Source: Azolla caroliniana
Taxonomy: Eukaryota; Polypodiophyta
Assembly (NCBI GenBank): GCA_043228905.1
Contig: JBHGNT010000007.1
Coordinates: forward strand, 21,762,001 to 21,826,000
DNA length: 64,000 nucleotides
Direction of reading: 5' to 3'
The notes under the pieces were generated by a model. It was not told the origin of the DNA. It did no database searches and saw only the letters and a program-made list of their open reading frames with translations. The position numbers were made by a program, and so were the translations under genes. Shown here piece by piece: positions 9,833 to 20,980 of this stretch. Every line of letters starts with the position of its first letter. Position 1 is the first letter of the stretch.

Positions 9833-12800
9833 ATGGACCACGCGCTCTCCCCCACTCGCCACTTACACACGTCTCTGCAGGTATGGTTGTCTTTATTTTC
9901 TTTGCTTTTCCGGGTTGGAGGTGTTTGGTGCTGTCAAAGAAACCATTTCCGATTGCCATTCTTTTGAGAGTTTTGTTAGAGGTGTTAAGTGTTCTCAGAG
10001 GAACAATATTCTCACGTTGCATTTTTATTTTAGGGTTTCAGTTAGTGGTTTTAATGTATTCAAAGAAAAAAATTCTGGATTGCATTTTTTATAGTTTAGT
10101 TAGATTAGTGTTCAATAAACAGCGACGGCTGAAGTTATAGGGTTAGTTTAGATGAATTGGCGCTCTCAAAGAAACAAGTTCAGATTGCGTTTGTCAGAAC
10201 CTGGTTAGAAGTTTCAACGGTTTCAAAGAAATAAATTCAGATTGCATATTATGTGGTTTACGGTCAGAGATTTAAGTGCCGAAGACTAATGGACGAATAT
10301 TTTAGGGTTTGGTTAAATTTTTTATTTTTTAAAGAAGCGTTATTGCTGAACTTCAGGATTTGGTTAGAGTTGTTAGCAATCTCAAAGAAACAAAATTCAG
10401 ATAATCATTTTTCAGGTTTGATTAGAGGTTTTAGCGTTTTCAAAGAAACAAATACAGATTGTGTATTCTATGGTTTGGGATTAGGGATTTCAGTGTTGAA
10501 GAGTTATGACCGGATCTTTTAGGTTTTTGTTAGAGATGTTAGTGTTCAATGGAAAGTTGTGGCGGAACGTTTAGGGTTTGATTACAGATGTTAGCGTTCA
10601 AGAAAGAATTCAGACAGTGTCATGACAACTTTCTAGGGTTTGGTTAGAACTGTTATGTAGAAGATTTTAAAGTGTTCAACATGCATCGACGAGATTTTGG
10701 TTTGGGATGTAGATATGGTAAGAAGTTTCAAAGAACTCAGACTTTATCTTTTAAGTTTCTAATCTCTTCTTTCACATTTCAACGAGTTGAACAAAAGTTG
10801 TAAAGAACTCAAGACTGCAAATTTATGTGGCTTTTACGGTTGAGTTTTAGAGCAGTGACTGTATCTTTTTAGCCTCTACGACTTGACTAGTAGTGATAAA
10901 TGAAGGTTTTAAAAGAAAAAATTCTCACTATCCTTAGGGTTTGGTTAGAGCTTTTGGCATGCGAGAAAGAAGTAATTCAGACTCTTTATCTTTTGAGCTC
11001 ATAAGCTTTGGTTGGTCAGATCTGTCGTGATGCGCAAAGAAATAATATAAGGATTTCAGATTGTAACCTTGTTAGTGTTCAAGAAAGAATTTTTGACAGT
11101 ATCTATTAAGGTATGTAATGCTCAGTGAGATTTGGAAATCAGAGTTCAGGATCTCAATTTTGGGGTTTGATTTGAGACCAATGTTCAAGGAAAAAAATAC
11201 AGATTCCATCTTTTTTAGTTTCCATGGTTTGGTTGGAGCTGCAAGAGCGCTTGATAAAGATTTCGGAACATATATTTTGAACATTTATTAGCACATGTAT
11301 TATGTCTCTGTTAAATCCATACGCAACAATATCCAGAATTTATGTTTTCTGGGGGTGCGGCTAGCATTGTATTTGTTAACTCTGTGATTCTTGGAACTTT
11401 TTCCAATTCATAACGTCCCAAGTATTAATGACAGGAGCTCAAAGGTCTACAACCGCAGCTTTACTCTGCAGCGGAGTACTGCGAGGCCTCATACCTCTTC
11501 ACTGATCAAAAGAAAGTGTAAGGTCAAGTTTCATGTGGACATTGTTAGGGTTATCCTTTGTATATGTCAAAGGAGGGCTTCTTAGTCATTATTGGCAAGA
11601 GGAAATGTTTTGGGCAACTCATTGATCATCTCTCAAAAGAATAAAAATATGAGAGACAAACATCATCGTATTTTCCAATAATCCTATACCTACAACATAT
11701 TATACTCTACAGATAAGAGATCACTAGAAGATCCATTAAAGAAGGTATTTTGATTTATTTAGGGTGCTGGAAAACATGAAAGATTATGCAGTGAAGGCTC
11801 TTGTGAATACAGTAGATCATTTGGGAACTGTTGCATACAACATGAATGAGGTCCTATATCTACAGATCAGTGAAATATCTTCTACTGGAGTCCGGGTTGC
11901 AAGTCTCGCACAGGTATGCATTGAAGCTTTTTCTTCACAACAAAGAAGGAAAAATTCAAGCTTATTATACTTGGTTATATACCAACTCTGTGGTGGCAAA
12001 TAATTCATGCACGTAAGATGTTACAGGCATTTTGGAAAAATTTGGTTTGAAACTGATAAAACATCTCATTGGCATCTTGGAAGGATGACAATTAAACTTC
12101 ATCAAATGATACTAAGCTTGAGTTGGATATTGTATGTAGAGGGTGCATACCTGTAAAAAATATAAAGATCTGGAAGTACTTTCTAATCAATGGTCTAACA
12201 GAGCTAATCAGAGATATCACAAGCACTATCTTCCACCAGGTAGAGCGTCCTCACTCATCATTGAAAAGTGTATATGGATGGCGATTCCAACATTTTGATA
12301 GTTATTGTCATTATGACACTAGATGCTATGCATAATTACAACGAAAAACAGAAAGGAAAAGTGGAAGAAAGGATCGATGAATCTGAGATTTCACGATCAC
12401 ATCCTGGTATACATTCCATTGAAATGGTTTTCATGCAGTGCCTTTGCATACAAAAGATGCTACAGAGCCTGAGATGTTTTCATTTGTGAAATGGATTTGT
12501 GTTTGGTTTATATGTTTTAAACATCCTTGGTAGTCATACAAGAGGCTGGAAAAACCTTGTTGTGGTATTTAACAGCTGAACATCCCATTTCTCCGAAAAT
12601 TGCTACTCCAATACCACGAAGTACTAATAGGTGAGATTAGTTTTTTTCGAAGGACGTTGTACTAGTTTGGGTGGTTCTATCTAGGATGAATATCTTGAAC
12701 TGTTTTTTTTCTTTCTATTACCCGAATGCAATTATTGTAAAGCAGGGTTCCATCTTTGAGCATTGCATCTGAAAGCCCCGTTTCAGGTGAATGAGCTTAG

Positions 12801-12960
12801 CCACAGTGTTTTATATTTATTTTCTTTTTTCTCATAATTTAAACCATTTGGTTCATCAATATAAAATATCCATTCGCATCCCCAATTGATTTGTCAGGCC
12901 CATCAAGTATAGGCAGACCATCAAAGTTTGCAACTGAGTGTAATAATCACATCCAAGTAT

Positions 12961-12996
<36 letters not shown>

Positions 12997-13976
12997 CACT
13001 ACTAGAACTCTTTTAGCTTAAGTTATTTTTACTTTACTTTTATTTTAGTTTTGATGATTGGATAAATACCAACTGTCTCATGGGCCAATTTTGGCCTTAG
13101 AAGATGTTAATATATCTTTCTTTCGTTCTTTCTTTCTTTCTGTCTCTCTCTCTCTCTCCCCTCGACATGAGACAGGATATTGGGGCACAGGCGAGAAGAC
13201 TCATGGACTGTGCATATTTTTCCCTGAACAAGTTCAGGAGTCTTGAGTGTCACACTTTGATACAATGTTATAATTTTGACTACATTTGAGTATTCTTTCC
13301 ATGCATTGTCAGTCGGATATACTCCTTTCACAATTCCTCTAATAGTTACAATGTACACACTCTCAATTCTTGAGCATCATTATCATTACAATGTGCATTC
13401 TCAATTCCTCGTATGTGAAAATGTTTCACAGTTGACCCCATAGGTCATATTTTACCTTATCAGGACAATAATAAAATGTGTATGTGTGTGTCTATTATAG
13501 CCTCACATGCTTGTGGTCTCATAGGCCAATTTTCTCTTTTGAAGGTATAATATAACATTTTATTTCTCTCTCAAATTGCTTATGTAATTGCAATCCATGG
13601 ATGTAGAATTTTCTGAGCTATTAAGAAACCTGAAATTAAGAAAAAGGTATATTGATTGATTCCTTCCAATTTTTGGAAAACAATTGAGGAATAACGTGGA
13701 GATTAAAACATCTATATATACTGTGTTGTAAAATAGATAAACAGATAAGAATTTTGAGACTATCTCTTATGGAGCTACATGTGACTCAAGGAAGGTAAAA
13801 ATTGCTAATGCTTTGTTTCCATTGGTACTCGCCAGACCTCTTCCATGGTTGTTCCGAAGCCTACAGGAACTTCACACATTTCTTCGGATGAGACGTTCGG
13901 CTGTCATGAGCGAGGAAATACATCATCCCGACGCAGAGGTTTTCTTTCATCTCTACTCAGGAGAACACACAATTAA
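9833..13976 (+). CDS. ABIL: ABI-like (ABIL) subunit of the SCAR/WAVE complex, 10 exons
   Basis: ABIL proteins are the plant Abi subunits of the SCAR/WAVE complex, which activates ARP2/3 to nucleate branched actin at the plasma membrane. Inferred exons: 9833-9880, 11435-11517, 11763-11913, 12140-12239, 12356-12406, 12439-12498, 12576-12630, 12746-12786, 12898-12956, 13836-13976 (262 residues). Family signatures are LKGLQPQLYSAAEYCE (exon 2), MKDYAVKALVNTVDHLGTVAY (exon 3) and RYHKHYLPP (exon 4). The C-terminus is a Ser/Pro-rich linker ending in a basic tail (SSRRRGFLSSLLRR), as in the family. Phases agree at every junction. The weak point is the exon 6 donor: GT at 12499 keeps frame but is a poor site, and the better-looking GT at 12486 breaks it. 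The N-terminus is short: the usual stretch before ALQELK is replaced by a 16-codon first exon, so an alternative start cannot be excluded. Confidence 0.85.
9890..11260 (+). repeat. Degenerate ~60-110-bp repeats filling ABIL intron 1
   Basis: The first intron (9881-11434) repeats a loose unit: a ttagggtttggttagag-like word, then tgttagcgttc, then caaagaaacaaattcagattg. The last part is seen near 9935, 10055, 10160, 10222, 10380, 10437, 10590, 11075 and 11180. Copies are diverged and unevenly spaced, so this is an old expansion. It gives no coding potential. Confidence 0.65.
12957..13570 (+). repeat. (CT)n tract and two short LINE-like 3' ends in ABIL intron 9
   Basis: Intron 9 starts gtatgc and runs straight into (CT)n (12961-12993). 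At 13077-13160 and 13500-13570 it holds two truncated 3' ends of the dispersed family that is longest at 25560-26410: gtctcatgggccaattttggcc, then ttaatatatctttctttc and a pyrimidine tail. The second copy is more diverged. Confidence 0.6.
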
Positions 13977-14715
13977 CTTTCGATGCCATCTGTATGTGGA
14001 ATAGAGTTTTGTATATTTCTAACCCAGAACCATTGGTGATGTTAAAAACTATCACATCTACAAGGATGTTATGTAGTATACTTACATGTGTTACAAATGT
14101 GTAAGTTTTGGATAATGATGTTGGCCCATCTTTACCAAGTGCACCATTTAGTGACCACTGATATTGCTTTGTCCCGAAGTTGATGTCGATACTCTCAAGG
14201 ATCGACCATTCCTTCTTGAGAGTATTGACATCATGTGGTACCATTGAATGGGAGTGTTTAGTCCGCAGTCAAATGTAAAAATCATGTATGTTTGGAAAGA
14301 TGCTGGGTGGGCCAAATAGAAGGTGCATTTCTACTTTTATTAAAAAATACACGAAAAACCATGTAAAAAGCAATATATATTTGGAAAGGTATGCGTCACT
14401 AGTTCATATTTCAAAAAATGGACGTGGAATAGGACAATGCTAGGCTTTGAGATTAGGCAAAGCAATGAATGCAATTTGTCAAAGTTCATCTTCATTGTGA
14501 AGATGTCATGTCATTCTAGGCAATTTTTACATCGACATCTAGTAAATGGTAATCCAAAAAGACCCACGTTTTGTGAAGGTGTGTTTCGATTCGGGAACAA
14601 GTTCTTCGATCGTGTATCCACGATTCCTCTTATCTTAATGGGAAGCGACCTTTACTTAGGCGGGGTTACTTAGATTACAAGGAAACGAGTGATGGTATGC
14701 ATGATGATTATGTGT

Positions 14716-14835
14716 GAGTATCATTAGCATGTTAGTAAATAAGGCCTCAGAAGGGGGCTTGTTAATCAAGAACGATACTCGTTGGCATGTAAGTAAATAA
14801 GGCCTGAAAAAAGGGCTTGTTAATCAACAACGTGC
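14716..14835 (+). repeat. Short tandem duplication of about 60 bp
   Basis: The words gtaaataaggcct...gggcttgttaatcaa occur twice, at about 14732-14770 and 14791-14828, with a few differences. No coding role is visible. Confidence 0.6.
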
Positions 14836-17062
14836 ATTGTTTATGAATGTTTGAGTTATATTCGATATGAGCATTTCGGCATTGTCGAGTTACATTGTTA
14901 AAGATGATATTTCATGAGTGTTTTGTAATTCTGTATTGCACCCCAAGCCTAGGTTTAATGTTCAATAACGTAACATGTGCACTTGTCTATGGCCTCTGGT
15001 TTATTTTCAACAGTTTGTCAACCTCTTTTTCGGTAGTCGAGGATTTCTTTTCTTTATTTTCATGAATTAGGTAAAGGGTCCCAAGAAAAGGAGTATTTGT
15101 TTACACAAAAAAGAAACTTTTGAATGCAAATCAAGTTATTTTATCATTCTATTGATTGCATTTTGATGCAATCGCCACATCCAATGCAAAACATGAACTG
15201 TTCGTGAAGGAAAGCTTAATAAGAAAACAAAGCATTTAATATTAATATGTTTCTTTTGGTGCAAAGTGATTTGATAAAAGCATATTTATTCTATCTTATT
15301 CTGAAAATAATAAATTGTTTGTTGAGGTTAGTAGTATTTGCTTTAAGTGGATTGAACAATCAAATACTTATGTATGTTAATTATGTTGCCAATGTATGAT
15401 TTGTGTTGATATACTTCCATGTGAAATAAACATTTTGCAATACACGAAACAACTATGCCTAATCCATATGTTGTGAAATTTAAAATATAGGGCATGAATC
15501 AGGATGAAAGATGATACTCTATGAAGATTTGGGCAAATCCAAATGATATAAATTAGACATACTTCACACCCTAACAACTATGATCAAACTTGTATTTGGC
15601 ACAACCTGCTTATTCAAATATTATTCTTGAATAGTACAGTCAAACAATCACACATGAATTTTCAGATTAAATTTGTGTTTGTGATGCAATTTGAGACAGG
15701 AGGAAGTAAACCTGCCATAATACTACTCAGTTGGCCTTCGTGGAAATAAACAGTACTAGTGCTTCAACCCATGCTAGGAGTTCTAGTTCCATGCTTACAT
15801 ACCTCCCAACTTTTTAGAGAACTTTACGAAAATAAACAGCTAAGAGAGAAAGTTCAATAAATGGAATTTAGCATGATCTTTGACAATCAAATACATTATG
15901 TGTGTGGGTTGGTTATTGACTCTTAACGTGTAGGAAGTTACTAATGAATGTTGCAATTGAGAGCGGCACATGGTGGTTGAGGGAGAAAAGTGTGTCGGAA
16001 ATCGAGGCCAAGGTTATAAGTCATCGTCCTTATCCAATGTCATCGTGATCGAATAAGTCAAGGTTGTTTTTTTGGATTCATACTATGTAACTCAAGTACA
16101 TGCACCTATTTTCAAACCTCAACTTATTATTGTCTTGCATGTTTATGCCTAGATCTAAACCTCTAGTTATAGGAAGAGATAAATGTATTCTCTACCAATT
16201 CCTTAACCTATAATTGGAACATCTGCATCACTTCTTATCATTACAATGCTACACTGGTGATTATATAAGATGCCTCACAAACATTCAAATTTGTCTTCAC
16301 ACACTAAGATCACAAAAGCATGCATGCATACATCAATTGTTGATGACATACCTTGATATCAAATAGTTGTTGAAAAATCAGAACTCGAAGTGCCCAAGTA
16401 CCCTTCAAGTTGAAGATATGAAAGCTAATATAATTGTATAGTTCTTTTTAATCCTATATTGAAGTCATATAATTGAAGCTCTACATGGTTTTATTTCGAA
16501 GAGCAATGTCATTGAAATTGGATATCATTGGATCCATCAACAAGTTTAAGGAGGTGGACTACCTTGTATTATCGAATGCATCGAAATGTTTAACGATGAT
16601 TCGTGCTTTGAAGTTCAAAACATTTTAAGTCAAGAATGAAAGAGTTAAATTGGAACTTGTACAGATAGGTTAATGGAAATTTGTTAACCAAGCTACTTAA
16701 TGTTTAAAACTTCATTGTCGGACCTCAAAAGGATGGATTGATAGCATCCACTAGTTGATGAGATCTAATGTATTTTACAGCGATGATGATCACTCTACAT
16801 AAAATATTATCACACCTTTACTGCCTATAGATGCAAAAGCCCTGCTATATGTATCCCCACACACAAAAAAATGCAACAAAATCATGTTAGAAAGCTCGGA
16901 TAACATCCCAGAATCGTTAAATTCGTGAAGAATTCTCTAAAATGCCCCCCAAACAATGATGATTCGGGTACACGGATAATGGCAGCCTGGCTCGAGAGAT
17001 GTGAAACTTAGCCATAGTTTCGCCAGAACTCGGGGATGATTTAACATAAAAAGACATTTGCA
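14836..17062. other. No gene recognised
   Basis: AT-rich sequence between the ABIL and phytocyanin genes. Open frames are short and without recognisable domains, and I see no retroelement protein. The right edge probably includes the 3' UTR of the phytocyanin gene. Confidence 0.6.
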
Positions 17063-18638
17063 TCACAATGTTTTTAAGGATAGGGTAACCATGGGGTGAC
17101 AAGCAATAGAAATTGTGATAATTAGAGCGAATGCATGGATCGATAGACTCGGTGTCCGCGAGGCTGCGTGTGAAGAATTCGGATCATCCTTCTTCGATTC
17201 CGATGATTGAAGAGACGAGGTTCCGGGTTCATCGGTCACGTTTACGGCTACTTTCATTCCTTGTTGGCAATGGTTGTCTAGGCCGCACGCGAAGTAGTAG
17301 ACCTTGGTCTCATTCAAGACCAGCTTGGTCTTGCCCCCCTTGTTGGTCCAATTGTAGATCCAATCCTTTCCATACCATATGTTGAAAGAGCAGTTCACAA
17401 ATGTTGAGTAATTCAGCTCGAAGACGGTGTAGAGGCCCCGTTGGTAGTTAAATGCTGCGGGAAATCGATCCAAAAAATGGTGTGGTATTTGCTAGTTAGA
17501 AAATCCTTGAATTGGAGCTTAAACCAAGTTTAAACCAATCAAGCAATCATCAGAAAGACAGTGTTGGCAACTACTTGTTCAAGATCATTGTAACATTTCT
17601 TCAGAATTGTTCATAAAAATCAACACACTTAAGTTTATACAAAAATCTGTTAATATATAGTCTATTCCTTCAATCCTGCCTTATAAACGAATCAAGCAAT
17701 TCCATGCATCCACATGATCCTGCAAGAAGGCTATAATGCTGGAACCACATAAGCTTCAGCTTAAGGTATTAATGATCTTCACATTAAGAATGCAGCTATG
17801 GAAGAATTATATATACACCTGAGCTTAAGGCATACATGATTGCCACATCAAGAATGCAGCTATGGAGACATGGTGTTAAATCTTCCTAATGAAGCTATGC
17901 AAAGCCACTAGCTATGGCGCAAAATATTCCTGCAAGGATAGGGTTTTGGCAACATATGTGTCTGCGTGTGCGCGCTATGTTTGTCTTCCCTATAGTGATT
18001 GGACAGTTTAAGGAAATGCCGATCCATATCTGGATCTATACATGGACTTCAGCAGCAAAGAAGAAATTCTGAAGGTGTATTTGGGGAGAAAGAAAAGAGA
18101 ACATAACTGTGGTGCATTTTGGGGGAAAACATCGGGGCATTTTCAGTGGATTGAAAGGAAATGACTAATTGTGGATTCGATTGATTTACATAACGCAATC
18201 GATTATTCGAATGATTGATTGATTTTACTATTGATTGCCTAATTGGGCGATTGCTTTAAGTGGATGGATCAGATATGAATGCGTTTGGAAGGAGAATCTG
18301 ATTAATTGTGAAAGCGATTGATTTAATGCAATCAAATTTTTGGAGTGAATGATTCATTTAACTATAATTGGGCGATTTGATTTAGGTGGATGGATCTATG
18401 AAAGCGATCGATCGATTGTTCAATATACTTAACTGATTTCGTCGTTGGTTCGGAAGGTGTGGGAGGCGGACCAATCGGAGTAATTGAGGCCAGGGACGGC
18501 TGAGGGGAGCTGCCAGCCGCGATTAGCGCCAACGATGTGATCGGTGGCCAGAATTTGGGGGGGCAGGGCGAAGCAGAAGCACAGGAACGCCATAGCAAAT
18601 GCAGAAGGCAAAGCAACAGGAAGAGCAGGAGCTTCCAT
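17063..18638 (-). CDS. Phytocyanin (plastocyanin-like), secreted, probably GPI-anchored
   Basis: Two exons: 18638-18434 and 17454-17063 (198 residues; donor GTTAAG, acceptor CCCGCAG, phase 1 on both sides). Residues 1-31 are a hydrophobic signal peptide. The mature part starts DHIVGANRGWQLP, the usual phytocyanin N-terminus. The second exon gives FNYQRGLYTV, then NCS (Cys90), and ends the domain with CGLDNHCQQGMK. In copper-binding phytocyanins the four ligands are His, Cys, His and Met/Gln. Here Cys125, His130 and Met135 are present, Cys131 can pair with Cys90, but the first His position holds Tyr77. A Ser/Thr-rich linker (about 145-170) and a hydrophobic C-terminus (176-198) suggest a GPI anchor at the cell surface. 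Copper binding is doubtful, so it may act like early-nodulin-like proteins that lack the metal. Confidence 0.9.
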
Positions 18639-19099
18639 GGCAGGATACCTCTGTTTCTCTGTTTCTCTGTTTCTCTCTCTCTCTCTCAGAGAATTAATTC
18701 ACCTGCTTCATTAATTAGCAATTTAATTCATCCCTTTCTTTATTTCTTTATTTCTTTATAATTTAATTATTTCCCGGGAGTTGTTTTTATTGAATTTAAT
18801 TATTTTTATTCCAAAATCAAATTGAAAGATTCGACATGGAATCAATCTCCAACGGTTTCCTTCCTCTGTTCCACTTCGATTTGGTTTTTTCTTATTTAGA
18901 ATAATCATTCAATCATATGCTTTTAATGTTTCTGTTTATATCTTTTAACTGAGCCTTTATGTGAGTGATTTAGTTTTTTCCTTCAGTTTATAATTAGTTG
19001 GTTTTATTGAATGATTTGACTGAAATTGTTTGAGTTAAATACCTCTCTCCAATTTAGGAAAGGTAGTTAAAAGAATAGTTAATGATTTGAGTAATCAAC
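18639..19099. other. Upstream region of the phytocyanin gene
   Basis: Directly upstream of the - strand ATG lies a pyrimidine/purine tract (repeated tctctgtttc and (CT)n, 18651-18690), likely 5' UTR, then AT-rich sequence. No other gene is seen. Confidence 0.5.
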
Positions 19100-19392
19100 T
19101 AACTAGCTAATGAACTAATAAACGAACTAGCTAATTAACTAATAAACTAACTAGCTAATGAACTAATAAACTAACTTGCTAATTAACTCATAAACTTATA
19201 AAATAACTAGCAATTTAACTAATAAACTAATAAACTAATAAACTAACTTGCTAATTAACTCATAAATTAATAAACTAACTAGCTATTTAACTAATCAGCT
19301 AACTAGCTAATTAACTAATAAAAGAATCAACTCATAAACTAATCAACCATCAACCACAACTAATCAACTAATTAACTAACTAATTAAATAAC
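19100..19392 (+). repeat. CTAACTAGCTAATTAA minisatellite
   Basis: About 290 bases made of ctaactagctaattaactaataaa-like units in varied order, closed by a short poly-C (19386-19397). Purely low complexity. Confidence 0.85.
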
Positions 19393-20980
19393 AACCCCCC
19401 CCCCCGTACGCGTCGACATAATTGTTTCCAAGAGCCCAATATTGTTTTCCATTCATACATAACAATGATCGAATGAACTGTGTCATCAACTAAGTTGAGA
19501 AACTACACACACACACACACCACATGAAATGCTATTGCGAAACCCTCTTGAGGCCAATTCAATGCATTCGTAGGTAGCAATTCCTAATTGAAAGAACAAT
19601 TGCATGCCTTCTGAGTTTTGTTCCCCTTTGGACCCGAGGCCAACTTCGAAACTTCCATGAATGTTTTAAGGAATGTGGGGTTATCCTTTCTTCAGCTTCC
19701 TAGACAAAAGATCAATGGTCACACAGTCATATATTTCACATGAAGTGACAACAAAATTGGGAAAGAAAACAAGAAATCAACCACATCATCCGGATTCGAG
19801 ACCATGTAGATTGATTGGAAGTTACCCTCTCTTGTCAAGTTTCTCCTTTACGCCCCAAAGAGAGTAACTTCCAACCACCTTGCTTGAGCTCTATCCACAA
19901 ACATTAAAGACATTCACACATGTTACAACCTTCTTTACAAGACTCTACCATTCCCATGATATTAAATGACCCCCACATTAAGACCCTTTTCATATATCAT
20001 AAGTTCTTTTTCATGCTTTTCTATGACAATAAATTTACAATCGACATGACAATGATGATTATCCTTTAATTAATGCATGCAACCATATGGATCCACCCTC
20101 ATACGTGTTTAGACTTATGCATTTACCTTTATACATGTTTTCTGATATACCTACTCCCTCAAGTTTCAACATGATCATTCTATTGGTACTAGAATCCATG
20201 AACAAGTAGAATACTCGCGGCCTTTTCCCTTGCATGACCTTACGTTTGTGAAATGGCAATATATGAGCTAAGAAATGCTAAATCAATGACGATGATTACG
20301 AGTTTTCACCTTCGAACTATGGCTTCCATCATTACTAAAATGTATTACCAATAGAAATTTTTTGAAAGATGGTGTCAAGCTAACTACACCCGATTGTCTT
20401 TGCATGTGTACACCAGACAAACCAATTCTTAATATTAAAACTAAAAGACCATTTTTTTACAATCCAAAGAAGTTCCATTTGGATGAAATGATTTGACAAA
20501 CACTTAAAAATTCAAATAGAATTTAAAACAAGAACACAGGAAACTCGGCCCCTTCAACTAAGAACCCAGGAACAGTGATCATTGATTATATTCCCAAAGT
20601 CGTTGCAAACAGAAAGTAAAGAGTTATTGAATGCAAGTTTTAACATGAAGCATATGCATTCTAATATGAATGGTTGATTTTATAAAATTTAGGAACGGCA
20701 TGAATGATCCAAATGATAAAAAAGCAGTAATATTTTCCAGATGAGTTTTGTACATCTGAAAAATGAAAAAAATGACTTGAAAGTTTCTCCTGGAGTTTCC
20801 AAACATAAATCGAAGGGTTTGACTTTCTTCTTAGCAATGGAAATATTTACATATTTTATACAGTTGCATTTCCATTTTCCAGTTTACAATTGCAAACCGG
20901 ATAGTTTTACAAATTCATGAATTATTCTTGTTTCTTTTGGACATGGAAAACAAATTTAATCGTATAGATATAGTTCTATA
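19393..20980. other. No gene recognised; 3' flank of the kelch gene
   Basis: AT-rich. Includes a short (AC)n at about 19506-19520 and a 15-base word (gattggaagttaccctc / agagtaacttccaacca, 19811-19878) that forms an inverted repeat. The last few hundred bases before 20981 are probably 3' UTR of the kelch gene. Confidence 0.5.

Noticed and set aside
13813-14004. Frame MFPLVLARPLPWLF...
   Set aside because: Overlaps the last ABIL exon in a different frame; the ABIL frame has phase continuity and family resemblance.
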